A stretch of 38,471 nt of DNA from an uncultured Bacteroidales bacterium (lineage in GTDB: Bacteria; Bacteroidota; Bacteroidia; Bacteroidales; Bacteroidaceae). Below, piece by piece: positions 30,355 through 38,471 of this stretch. The stretch's first letter is position 1, and each line of letters starts with the position of its first letter. Made by a program: the position numbers and the translations under genes. The stretch is from contig CACYBB010000035.1 of assembly GCA_902772585.1 (NCBI GenBank), positions 1 to 38,471 of the forward strand, read 5' to 3'. A model generated the notes under the pieces. That model had not been told where the DNA came from and made no database searches. It worked only from the letters and a program-made list of their open reading frames with translations.

Positions 30355-32978
30355 TTATTTGCGAACTTTTTGCGCAATTGCTCTTGATACCACCAAAGGG
30401 CGGTAATACCAATCACCATCAGCAGGAAGAGATAGAACCAGACGGCAGAGGTGGACAGCAGGAAGTAGGGCGGGATGATAATCTCCATAGTACGCATGTC
30501 GTAATTCTCTGGGGATTCCAGCAGGAAGGCTTTTACTTGGAACAGATAGGTGCCTGCAGGCAGGTCACTATAGGAGGCCATACGCTCCTTGCCTGCATTG
30601 TTCCATTCTGACTCGTAACCCAATAGACGGTATTGATAGTGCGTGCGATGCTGCAACTGATAGTTGAGTGCTGCAAAGCGGAAAGAGAATTCACCACCAT
30701 GCTTGGGCAGTTTGACGCTACGACTCTCTGGCACGTAGTAGTCGAAGGTGTCGTTGAGACGTGGCGACATCAGCTGGTCGTTCAGGAAGAAGTCTGTGAT
30801 GCGGAGCTTCAGCAGGGAACCTGTCTTGGCAATGAGTTTGTTGCGGTCAATGGTGTAATAGCCATCAAGGGTGCCGAAAAGAATCTTGCCACCAGGCAGT
30901 GAGATAGCTGCATTCTCCGAACACATGGTGTCGTCAACACCATCGAGATTGGAGAAGGTGGTGAGAATCTTCTTCTTGGTGTCAAAAGAACAAAGAATAT
31001 TGTCTGTAGCAAACCAGACGTTACCCTTGGTGTCAAAGGTGATGCTGCGAATCTCCTCAGAGGGGAGGCCTGCGTCTATGCCGTAGTTCTCGAACTGCCA
31101 ACAGCCATTGGCATCTTTCATTGTGGTACAACTCAGACCACCACTGTTGGTGCCTACCCACATGGTGCCCTGCTGGTCTTTGCGCAGGCAGATAATGTCG
31201 TTGCTGGCCAGTCCCTTCATAGGATCGTTGGGGGCTTCCAATGGCTTGGCAGTGAACTTGTCACCCTGCAGCGTCATGATGAGGATGCCATCAGTAGTGC
31301 CTGCCCATACGTTACCTTCCCTATCAACCTCAATGGTGCGCACCTTTTGGTAGGTGTGCTGAGGATACTTCTTCAGCATGTTCTGAGGAGTATAGACGTG
31401 ATAGCCACCGTCCTTCTTCTTGACAAGGATATTGACACCACCACCATAGGTCGCTACCCAGATGTTGCCATGATGGTCTTCAACAGTCTGGTAGGCGCTG
31501 TTTGAGGAGAGTGACCAGAGGTCGTTCTCATCGTGGTGGAAATTGGTGATGGTATAGCCGTCGCTGCCGTTGGGGGTCATCTTATAGACGCCCTTGTCTT
31601 TGTCGCATAACCAGTAGTTACCCTTGGAGTCGCTACTGATACCATAGAAGCGCCCAAAGGGCTTACCTTCGCTGTCGTGGGTCAGTGCTCGTCGGTTACC
31701 GTGTTTGTCGATGAGGAACAGGGTACCCTTCTTATTGCCAATAAGCAGCAATTGCTGTCGGGTATCATAATAGAGGGCGCGCGTCTCGTTCTCCATCGTG
31801 TTCTCAGCGCCAGGGACGAGTAGGGTGCGCGGAATGTTGTTCTTGAGGATCTCCAACTTCTCAAAACCACGACGGATGGTTGACTCCCACACCACGCCGT
31901 CATTCATCTCAAGACGGGCATTGACGGTGTTAGAGAGGTTCCAGGGGTTCGAGGGGTCGTTGTGGAAATACTCTATCTCGTCATTCTCACGATTGTAGTA
32001 GCCATAGCCACCATGGTTCATACGTGTCCAGACGACACCTGAGACTTCATTGAATTCTGCTCCACGACTGGTGAACTCAGGGACCATGGTGCGCTGGACA
32101 AAGTGCTTGACATTACCAGTCTCACGATTCAGACGATAACAGCCGTCCTCGTTGTCAGAGAACCAGAACAAGCCGTGACTATCGACAAACAGACCCGTAA
32201 TAGGTTGTCCCCACTCGAAAACAACATGTGGCTCGTCACCATAAGAGAACTGGATAATCTTACCTGACGCTGTGCCTGCATAGATGTTGTAACCATTGGA
32301 GGTAAGGTGGGTGATGTCTTCGTCCTGCAGGAAACCTCTGGACTCCAAGGTCAAATAGGTGGAGTTCAGACGGTGGACACCCTTGTTGGTGCCTATCCAA
32401 AGGTCGTTATGATAACCCTCGGCAACGCTCTTGACGATGAGGCCCCCTGTGGTGACAAGGTCGCTCTTCAGTCCTGTACGATCGATACGGAACTTATAGA
32501 GTCCGTAGGTGCCATAAGACACCAGCACGTCACCAGCACTGGTAACGTAGGGATTGAAGAAATAGTCAACGTGATAGTCTTCGTGACCACTGACATTGGC
32601 CAATGGGTCGATGATGCAGTCGGTCTGGCGGTTGATGACGAAGATGCGACCATCATACATCTTCATCCAGATGTTTTGCGCCTGGTCTACAATAATGTTT
32701 TCCAGACGGTTGTGCAATCCTGGGATACCGCTATGAATACCAGTCTTGTAGTTACAGAAATTATAGCCGTCGAAACGGGAAACACCATTCCACGTGGCTA
32801 TCCATACATAGCCATAGTCATCACTGGTGAGGTATGAGATGGCATTGCTGGGCAGGCCGTCGGTAGTGGAATAGTGGGAGAGGGTAGCCTGCAATTGCTG
32901 TGCTCTCATGTCCGTCGGACACAAGAGCAACAGCAGCATAGGCAGGGTAAGTGATATCGTCCTTAAGTAGTGGATCAT
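30342..32978 (-). CDS. Two-component propeller sensor protein lacking a kinase
   Basis: 878 aa. The signal peptide region is followed by about 14 repeats of a two-component regulator propeller (YVWIATWNGVSRFDG, DLWIGTNKGVHRLNS, NVWAGTTDGILIM and similar) at about 30-720. A Y_Y_Y domain follows at about 745-830 (AALNYQLQHRTHYQYRLLGYESEWNNAG...GTYLFQVKA), then one membrane segment (WFYLFLLMVIGITALWWY). The protein stops 14 residues later (QEQLRKKFANNLEV). Hybrid two-component systems of Bacteroides continue into histidine kinase, receiver and AraC domains; none is present here. It starts nine bases after the glyA stop, so it is probably co-transcribed with glyA. Confidence 0.9.
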   Translation of the reverse strand: MIHYLRTISLTLPMLLLLLCPTDMRAQQLQATLSHYSTTDGLPSNAISYLTSDDYGYVWIATWNGVSRFDGYNFCNYKTGIHSGIPGLHNRLENIIVDQAQNIWMKMYDGRIFVINRQTDCIIDPLANVSGHEDYHVDYFFNPYVTSAGDVLVSYGTYGLYKFRIDRTGLKSDLVTTGGLIVKSVAEGYHNDLWIGTNKGVHRLNSTYLTLESRGFLQDEDITHLTSNGYNIYAGTASGKIIQFSYGDEPHVVFEWGQPITGLFVDSHGLFWFSDNEDGCYRLNRETGNVKHFVQRTMVPEFTSRGAEFNEVSGVVWTRMNHGGYGYYNRENDEIEYFHNDPSNPWNLSNTVNARLEMNDGVVWESTIRRGFEKLEILKNNIPRTLLVPGAENTMENETRALYYDTRQQLLLIGNKKGTLFLIDKHGNRRALTHDSEGKPFGRFYGISSDSKGNYWLCDKDKGVYKMTPNGSDGYTITNFHHDENDLWSLSSNSAYQTVEDHHGNIWVATYGGGVNILVKKKDGGYHVYTPQNMLKKYPQHTYQKVRTIEVDREGNVWAGTTDGILIMTLQGDKFTAKPLEAPNDPMKGLASNDIICLRKDQQGTMWVGTNSGGLSCTTMKDANGCWQFENYGIDAGLPSEEIRSITFDTKGNVWFATDNILCSFDTKKKILTTFSNLDGVDDTMCSENAAISLPGGKILFGTLDGYYTIDRNKLIAKTGSLLKLRITDFFLNDQLMSPRLNDTFDYYVPESRSVKLPKHGGEFSFRFAALNYQLQHRTHYQYRLLGYESEWNNAGKERMASYSDLPAGTYLFQVKAFLLESPENYDMRTMEIIIPPYFLLSTSAVWFYLFLLMVIGITALWWYQEQLRKKFANNLEV

Positions 32979-32987
32979 TTTTCTGTT

Positions 32988-34268
32988 TTAATAGGCGAAG
33001 AGGGGATAGCTCTTCATCGTCTCGTTGACACGAGCGCGAACGGAGGCAATCACCTGCTCGTTTTCGGGGTCGTTCAATACTTCCTCAATCCATGCGGCAA
33101 TCTGAACCATCAGGTCTTCCTTCGCACCACGGGTTGTGATGGCGGGAGTACCCAGACGGATACCGCTAGTCTGGAAGGCCGAGCGTGTGTCGAACGGCAC
33201 CATATTCTTATTGACGGTGATGTCGGCAGCAACCAGTGCGTTTTCGGCCACCTTACCGGTCAGCTCGGGATACTTCGAGCGCAGGTCAACCAGCATTGAG
33301 TGGTTGTCGGTACCGCCGCTGACGATGCCGAAGCCGCGTTTTACCAGCTCTTCGGCCAGTACGGCAGCGTTCTTCTTCACCTGCTTAGCCCACTCCTTGA
33401 ACTCAGGCTTCAGGGCCTCACCGAAGGCAACAGCCTTGGCGGCAATGACGTGCTCCAGCGGTCCGCCCTGCTGTCCAGGGAATACGGCACTGTTCAGCAA
33501 CTGCGACATCATCTTCACCTGACCCTTCGGAGTCTTGTAACCCCAGGGATTCTCGAAGTCCTTGCCCAGCAGGATGATACCACCGCGGGGACCACGCAGG
33601 GTCTTGTGGGTGGTAGAGGTCACGATATGAGCCCACTTTACGGGGTTCTCCAGCAGACCAGCAGCAATCAGACCAGCGGGGTGAGCCATATCAATCATCA
33701 GCAGCGCACCCACCTTGTCGGCAATCTCACGCATGCGCTTGTAATCCCACTCGCGGCTGTAGGCCGAGCCACCACCGATAATCAGCTTCGGCTTGTTCTC
33801 CAGAGCCAGCTTCTCCATCTCGTCGTAGTCCACGCGACCGGTTTCCTTGTTCAGGTTGTAGCCCACGGGTTTGTAAAGGATACCAGAAGTGTTTACCAGT
33901 GAACCATGTGAGAGGTGCCCGCCGTGGTCCAGATTCAGACCCATAAAGCAATCACCGGGCTTCAGCACTGCCAGCAGCACGGCAGCATTAGCCTGTGCAC
34001 CAGAGTGAGGCTGCACGTTGGCATACTCGGCACCGAACAGCTTGCAAACGCGGTCAATGGCCAACTGCTCCACCTTGTCCACCACCTGGCAACCGCCATA
34101 GTATCTGTGGCCGGGGTAGCCCTCAGCATATTTGTTGGTCAGGTAGCTACCCATAGCTTCCATGACCTGGTCACTTACAAAGTTCTCACTGGCAATGAGC
34201 TCAATGCCCTTCAACTGGCGCTGGTGCTCCTGCTCAATCAACTCGAAAATCTGATTGTCTCTTTCCAT
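32988..34268 (-). CDS. glyA: Serine hydroxymethyltransferase
   Basis: 426 aa, the usual size. A PLP enzyme converting serine and tetrahydrofolate to glycine and 5,10-methylene-tetrahydrofolate. Signatures: [48 protein letters not shown], and the Schiff-base lysine K222 in [14 protein letters not shown]. No unusual feature. A promoter with good spacing lies at 34311-34342. The kinase-less sensor gene follows at nine bases. Confidence 0.97.
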   Translation of the reverse strand: MERDNQIFELIEQEHQRQLKGIELIASENFVSDQVMEAMGSYLTNKYAEGYPGHRYYGGCQVVDKVEQLAIDRVCKLFGAEYANVQPHSGAQANAAVLLAVLKPGDCFMGLNLDHGGHLSHGSLVNTSGILYKPVGYNLNKETGRVDYDEMEKLALENKPKLIIGGGSAYSREWDYKRMREIADKVGALLMIDMAHPAGLIAAGLLENPVKWAHIVTSTTHKTLRGPRGGIILLGKDFENPWGYKTPKGQVKMMSQLLNSAVFPGQQGGPLEHVIAAKAVAFGEALKPEFKEWAKQVKKNAAVLAEELVKRGFGIVSGGTDNHSMLVDLRSKYPELTGKVAENALVAADITVNKNMVPFDTRSAFQTSGIRLGTPAITTRGAKEDLMVQIAAWIEEVLNDPENEQVIASVRARVNETMKSYPLFAY

Positions 34269-34310
34269 TGTTATTATACTGTTTTTGATTGGGATGTGCT
34301 AAATATGCTG

Positions 34311-34342
34311 CAAAAGTAGCTAAAAAATCTTGTTCTACCAAA
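34311..34342 (-). promoter_or_regulatory. Promoter of glyA
   Basis: TTTG (34339-34342), 20-base spacer, TACTTTTG (34311-34318) on the minus strand; 42 bases to the ATG. Confidence 0.65.
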
Positions 34343-34365
34343 TGTTAGCGCCATAAATCGTATGA

Positions 34366-34812
34366 CTATACGAGCTCGACTTTGTTAATGTCCTGCTCTT
34401 TCTCGCAGTAGTGACAGGTTAGAAGACCGTTTTCTACGTGGAAAAGTGTAGCCATCGGTTCGTTGTTGGTGATGCACTTGGGGTTGTTACACTTCACAAT
34501 GCCACGAATCTCGGCTGGTGTTTCTACGGTTTTCTTCTCCACAACCTCATAGTCGCGGATGATACTGAGGATAACCTTGGGGGCAACGACTGACAGACGT
34601 GAGATCTCATCATCAGTGAAAAACTTGTCAGAAACCTTGATAATGCCTTTGCTGCCCACTTTCTGTGAGGGATAGTTGAAACCGATGGTGACGGGGGTCT
34701 TCAGGTCGAAAAGCCCCAGAAGACTAGCCACTTGGTAAGTTTTCTCTGTGGGTATGTGGTCGATGACGGTGCCTTGCTCAATGGCGGCAACTAATCGTTC
34801 TTTCTTGTTCAT
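34366..34812 (-). CDS. pyrI: Aspartate carbamoyltransferase regulatory subunit
   Basis: 148 aa. PyrI carries the nucleotide effector site of aspartate transcarbamoylase and a zinc domain that contacts PyrB. The N-terminal allosteric part includes [11 protein letters not shown] and VTIGFNYPS. The C-terminal zinc site has the four cysteines in [14 protein letters not shown] and [13 protein letters not shown]. It follows pyrB at a 38-base spacing, so the pair is one operon, with a CGTTAT-type repeat in the gap. Confidence 0.96.
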   Translation of the reverse strand: MNKKERLVAAIEQGTVIDHIPTEKTYQVASLLGLFDLKTPVTIGFNYPSQKVGSKGIIKVSDKFFTDDEISRLSVVAPKVILSIIRDYEVVEKKTVETPAEIRGIVKCNNPKCITNNEPMATLFHVENGLLTCHYCEKEQDINKVELV

Positions 34813-34819
34813 AATCTTC

Positions 34820-34858
34820 TTCGTTATGACGTTATATCGTTATTACGGTATTACGAAA
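34820..34858. repeat. CGTTAT-type low-complexity repeat between pyrB and pyrI
   Basis: TTATGACGTTATATCGTTATTACGG... in the same vocabulary as 4321-4375 and 9281-9353. Confidence 0.55.
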
Positions 34859-35798
34859 TGATGGTTTTATCATTCTTAACTTCTTCTAAACTGATGCCGA
34901 GTACGTCGCAGAAGATGGCTTCGCGGGCAAAGAGTCCGTTGCCAGCTTGCTGAATATAATAAGCATGGGGATTCTCATCGACATCGTATGCAATCTCGTT
35001 GACACGGGGCAGCGGATGGAGTATTTTCATGTTGGGCTTGGCCAGACGCAGCATGTCGTTGTTGAGAACATAGACGTTCTTTACACGCTCATACTCCATA
35101 AGGTCGCTGAAACGCTCTTTCTGAACGCGTGTCATATAAAGAATGTCAGCATCGGCAATGACTTTTTCGTTGAAGGCTGTGTGCTCAGTGTACTTGATAC
35201 CGTGTTCCTTACAGTAGAGCTTGTACTCCTGAGGCATAGCCAACTCCTTGGGGGCCACGAAATGGAAGGTGGGGTTGAAGTGGCGCATGGCCATAATCAG
35301 AGAATGGACAGTACGACCGTACTTCAGGTCGCCCACCAAATATATATTAAGGTTTTCTAAGGTTCCTTGGGTTTTATAGATGGAGTAGAGGTCGAGCATG
35401 CACTGCGAGGGGTGCTGATGGGCACCATCGCCAGCATTGACAATGGGCACATCGGTAACCTCTGAAGCATATTGTGCTGCACCTTCGATAAAGTGACGCA
35501 TCACAATGACATCGGCATAGTTGGCAACCATTGATATGGTGTCTTTCAGTGTCTCACCCTTGGTACCACTGGTGATTTTGGGGTCTGCAAAGCCAATGAC
35601 ACGAGCACCTAAGCGGTTGGCTGCTGTCTCAAAACTGAGGCGGGTTCGGGTTGATGGTTCGAAAAATAAAGTGGCAACTACTTTGCCTTTCAGTAGTTCG
35701 CGGTTGGGGTGCCGCTCAAACTCTTGTGCCATCTCAATCATGTAGAGAATCTTCTCACGAGTGAGGTCGGCAATCGTTACAAAATCATGCTTTTCCAT
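34851..35798 (-). CDS. pyrB: Aspartate carbamoyltransferase catalytic subunit
   Basis: 315 aa. It condenses carbamoyl phosphate and aspartate to carbamoyl-aspartate in pyrimidine synthesis. Carbamoyl-phosphate loop [52 protein letters not shown], and [14 protein letters not shown] are all present. The gene is divergent from the PBP gene with 56 bases between them. On the minus strand a TAATTTTG box (35821-35828) is a plausible -7 element without a clear -33. Confidence 0.96.
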   Translation of the reverse strand: MEKHDFVTIADLTREKILYMIEMAQEFERHPNRELLKGKVVATLFFEPSTRTRLSFETAANRLGARVIGFADPKITSGTKGETLKDTISMVANYADVIVMRHFIEGAAQYASEVTDVPIVNAGDGAHQHPSQCMLDLYSIYKTQGTLENLNIYLVGDLKYGRTVHSLIMAMRHFNPTFHFVAPKELAMPQEYKLYCKEHGIKYTEHTAFNEKVIADADILYMTRVQKERFSDLMEYERVKNVYVLNNDMLRLAKPNMKILHPLPRVNEIAYDVDENPHAYYIQQAGNGLFAREAIFCDVLGISLEEVKNDKTIIS

Positions 35799-35854
35799 CC
35801 TTGTTTGGGTTTTGATGGCACAAAATTACACATAATTTCTGATTTACGTGACTG

Positions 35855-38143
35855 TTGACACTTTTCGTTCTCGCGGCAGGACTGGGATTCTATGCCATTG
35901 AGAAAGGGTGGATAGGCTATATGCCGCCTATTGAGGATTTACAGAATCCTATCAACCGTTTCGCTACACAGGTGTATTCGTCTGACGGCAAAATCCTGGG
36001 TACGTGGAACTATAACCGCGAAAATCGCATTATGGTGGACTATAACCAGTTGCCGTCAACGCTTATCCAGGCGCTGGTGGCTACGGAGGATGTGCGTTTC
36101 TACGAGCATTCGGGTATCGACTTCTTTGCACTCGGACGTGCCATCGTGAAGCGTGGTATCTTTGGGCAGAAAAGTGCGGGCGGTGGCTCAACGATTACAC
36201 AGCAGTTGGCTAAACAGTTGTATTCTGAGAAGGCGCATAGCGTCATGGAGCGCTTATTACAGAAACCGATAGAGTGGGTGATTGCTGTCAAATTGGAGCG
36301 TAACTATACGAAGGACGAGATTATCACAATGTATCTCAACTACTTTGACTTCCTGCATAATGCCGTAGGTATTAAGACGGCAGCGAATACGTATTTCTCC
36401 AAGGATCCTAAAGAATTGAAGATTACTGAGGCCGCTGTATTGGTGGGACTTTGTAAGAATCCGTCGTATTTCAACCCGGTACGTCACCCGGAGCGTAGTC
36501 TGGAGCGCCGTAATGTGGTGCTTGCTCAGATGGAAAAGGCGGGTTATATCTCTGAGGCTGAGCGTGATAAACTGTCTGAAGAACCGTTGGGTCTGAAATT
36601 CCATGTGGCAGACCATAAGGATGGTATCGCACAGTATTTCCGTGATTTCCTGCGTCGTTATATGATGGCTAAACGGCCGGAGAAAAAGGAGTATCCTGTG
36701 TGGAATATGGTGAAATTCCATATCGACTCACTGAACTGGGAGAATGATCCGTTATATGGCTGGTGTAATAAGAATAGAAAGAAAGATGGTGAACCATATA
36801 ATGTCTATACGGATGGCTTGAAGGTATTTACCACTATTGATTCCCGTATGCAGGAATATGCGGAGAAGGCGGTCTATGAGCATGTGGCGAAATATCTGCA
36901 GCCTGCATTTACTAAGGAGAAGAAAGGTCGCAAGACGGCTCCGTTCTCTGGTAGTCTTCCTATGGAAAAGGTGCAGGATATCCTGATGCGCTCTGTTCGA
37001 CAGTGCGACCGCTATCAAGCAATGAAGGCATCAGGGGCTTCTGAGGATGAGATTATGGAAGCGTTCCGTACTAAGACGGAGATGACGGTATTCTCGTACC
37101 ATGGCGAGATTGATACGGTAATGACACCATTGGACTCTATTCGCTATTATAAAACGTTCCTGCGCACAGGTTTTATGAGTATGTGCCCTCAGAATGGTCA
37201 TGTTAAAGCGTATGTGGGAGGTATGGACTTTGCCCATTTTGCTTACGATATGGCGATGGAAGGTCGCAGACAGGTGGGTTCTACCATCAAACCATTCTTG
37301 TATTCGCTGGCTATGGAGAACGGTTTCTCTCCATGTGATGAGGCGCCTAATGTGCAACAGACCTATATGGTTGCTGGACGGCCCTGGACACCGCGTAACG
37401 GCAGTAAGGCGCGTTATGGTGATATGGTGACGCTGAAGTGGGGATTGCAGCAGTCTAACAACTGGATATCGGCCTATCTGATGAGTAAACTTAATCCGCA
37501 GGCTTTCGTAACGTTGCTTCATGAGTATGGCATCCGCAATCCTGAAATTCACCCGTCAATGTCGCTGTGTCTGGGACCGTGCGAGATAACTGTTGGTGAA
37601 ATGGTTAGTGCCTATACGGCATTTGTGAATCACGGTATCCGTGCAGCACATCTGTTCGTTACGAGGATTGAGGATAACGAGGGCAACATCCTGGCACAGT
37701 TCCAGCCACGTATGAATGAGGTGATTAGTGAACAGAGTGCACATAAGATGCTATACATGTTGAGGGCTGTTGTTGACGGAGGTACCGCTGGTCGTCTGCG
37801 TTTCCGTTATGGATTGAAGGCGCAGATAGCGGGTAAGACGGGAACGACGAATAATAATAGTGATGCATGGTTTATGGGACTGACACCGACACTGGTTAGT
37901 GGTGTCTGGGTTGGTGGCGATGACCGTGATATCCATTTCGACTCAATGACGTGGGGTCAAGGTGCTACCATGGCACTTCCGGTCTTTGCTTATTACATGC
38001 AGTCTCTTTATAAGGATAAGACGTTGGGGTATAGTGAAGATGCTATCTTCGATATACCTAAAGGATTTAACCCTTGTCCTACTGAGGGAATATCCGTGGG
38101 GGATGACGTAGAAGGGGAAGCCTTAGAGGATATATTTGAGTAA
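35855..38143 (+). CDS. Class A penicillin-binding protein (PBP1A type), unusual start
   Basis: 762 aa counted from the TTG at 35855. A bifunctional enzyme polymerising and cross-linking peptidoglycan. The GT51 domain shows EDVRFYEHSG (catalytic E78) and GGSTITQQLAKQLY. The transpeptidase domain has S476-x-x-K479 in GSTIKPFLY, the SNN motif in QQSNNWISAYL, and K661-T-G in AGKTGTTNNNSDAWF. The N-terminus is abnormal: the membrane anchor is reduced to TLFVLAAGLGFYAI, about 20 residues shorter than relatives, with no ATG upstream and a stop codon in frame at 35849. It may use TTG/CTG starts, or the true N-terminus may be lost by mutation or a sequence error. No clear promoter is visible. Confidence 0.88.
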   Translation: MTLFVLAAGLGFYAIEKGWIGYMPPIEDLQNPINRFATQVYSSDGKILGTWNYNRENRIMVDYNQLPSTLIQALVATEDVRFYEHSGIDFFALGRAIVKRGIFGQKSAGGGSTITQQLAKQLYSEKAHSVMERLLQKPIEWVIAVKLERNYTKDEIITMYLNYFDFLHNAVGIKTAANTYFSKDPKELKITEAAVLVGLCKNPSYFNPVRHPERSLERRNVVLAQMEKAGYISEAERDKLSEEPLGLKFHVADHKDGIAQYFRDFLRRYMMAKRPEKKEYPVWNMVKFHIDSLNWENDPLYGWCNKNRKKDGEPYNVYTDGLKVFTTIDSRMQEYAEKAVYEHVAKYLQPAFTKEKKGRKTAPFSGSLPMEKVQDILMRSVRQCDRYQAMKASGASEDEIMEAFRTKTEMTVFSYHGEIDTVMTPLDSIRYYKTFLRTGFMSMCPQNGHVKAYVGGMDFAHFAYDMAMEGRRQVGSTIKPFLYSLAMENGFSPCDEAPNVQQTYMVAGRPWTPRNGSKARYGDMVTLKWGLQQSNNWISAYLMSKLNPQAFVTLLHEYGIRNPEIHPSMSLCLGPCEITVGEMVSAYTAFVNHGIRAAHLFVTRIEDNEGNILAQFQPRMNEVISEQSAHKMLYMLRAVVDGGTAGRLRFRYGLKAQIAGKTGTTNNNSDAWFMGLTPTLVSGVWVGGDDRDIHFDSMTWGQGATMALPVFAYYMQSLYKDKTLGYSEDAIFDIPKGFNPCPTEGISVGDDVEGEALEDIFE

Positions 38144-38165
38144 TATATAATATAATAAGGTGTAT

Positions 38166-38202
38166 AAGTTTTCGCATTGTCACGAAATGCGAAAACTTTT
38201 TG
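38166..38202 (+). terminator. Terminator after the PBP gene
   Basis: A perfect 13-bp stem, AAGTTTTCGCATT (38166-38178) with AATGCGAAAACTT (38186-38198), 7-base loop, then TTTTGTTTTC. Confidence 0.88.
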
Positions 38203-38229
38203 TTTTCTGCGAAAAAAGTGTCTAAAAGT

Positions 38230-38260
38230 TTTGGTAGTTCAATTTTTTGTTGTACCTTTG
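38230..38260 (+). promoter_or_regulatory. Strong promoter, probably of an rRNA operon
   Basis: TTTG (38230-38233), exactly 19 bases, TACCTTTG (38253-38260): a perfect consensus with nothing coding downstream. Confidence 0.8.
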
Positions 38261-38471
38261 CATCCGCTTTCGCGCTAAAAATAGCGACGGGGGCATTGAA
38301 GAAAGAGTTCTTTGAAAGTCTTACATAAAACAGATGATAAGTAGTACAAGAAGCGAGTACTTATTATAATAGGTACTTGGGTAACAAAAGTCAAACCGTC
38401 AAGCTTCTGATAACTACCGGATAGAGCGTTCTGAGCATACAGAGAAAACGTCGATGGAATTATACAAGGCT
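38261..38471 (+). other. Probable rRNA operon leader (16S start lies outside the window)
   Basis: The transcript has no open frame. It contains a boxA-like GTTCTTTGAAAG (38308-38319), used for rRNA antitermination in many bacteria, and a near-perfect 22-bp palindrome AGTACTTATTATAATAGGTACT (38356-38377). The wording TACAAG...GTAACAAAAG and the ending TTATACAAGGCT resemble Bacteroidales 16S leaders from general knowledge. The 16S gene itself is not present, so this is inference. Confidence 0.6.

Noticed and set aside
38261-38471. 16S rRNA gene
   Set aside because: No conserved 16S sequence (such as the AGAGTTTGATC start) is present before the window ends; only a leader is claimed.

Overview
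The window reads as a chromosomal segment of a Bacteroidales bacterium, most likely family Prevotellaceae (Prevotella/Segatella type). The main evidence is sequence style. Promoters follow the Bacteroidetes TTTG-N19-TAnnTTTG pattern, seen almost exactly before several genes. Starts lack Shine-Dalgarno sequences. Two secreted proteins end in the FNLAGQRV...GLYIVNGKKV type tail. Core genes occur in familiar Bacteroidales neighbourhoods.

Layout. 1-5.4 kb (all minus strand): tRNA-His, then rlmN, pdxA, a sigma-54 activator, an LptE-like lipoprotein, a TPR-like protein and secG. 5.5-10.7 kb (plus): a 1236-aa fusion of two GT-A domains, DUF4922 (HIT-like) and SpoIID/LytB, followed by an AmpG-like permease, suggesting peptidoglycan recycling or remodelling. 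10.9-11.5 kb: an orphan lipoprotein. 11.6-19.5 kb (minus): a TolC-MacA-MacB type efflux operon with its own LytS/LytTR two-component pair and a serine acetyltransferase. This operon is interrupted by a DUF559 nuclease gene that sits inside a ~508-bp element with ~45-bp terminal inverted repeats; shorter relatives of the element fill two other gaps in the same operon.

19.6-28 kb is an accessory region. A two-gene module (large secreted protein plus a ~50-aa acidic small protein) occurs twice. Between the copies lie a STAS-like/GHKL ATPase pair and ~0.9 kb of repeat-rich non-coding DNA. It ends with a REP-associated (Y1/HUH) transposase carrying an extra C-terminal domain. 28.1-38.1 kb returns to core genes: a Tat-exported aldo/keto reductase with ferredoxin motifs, ribE behind a structured leader RNA, a kinase-less propeller sensor, glyA, pyrI, pyrB and a class A PBP with an unusual start. 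The last ~220 bases look like the promoter and leader of an rRNA operon.

The strongest candidates for something undescribed are the DUF559 inverted-repeat element and its derivatives, the duplicated secreted-protein/small-protein module, the ribE leader RNA, and the GT-DUF4922-SpoIID fusion. No homology search was possible; family calls rest on motifs and domain order read directly from the sequence.
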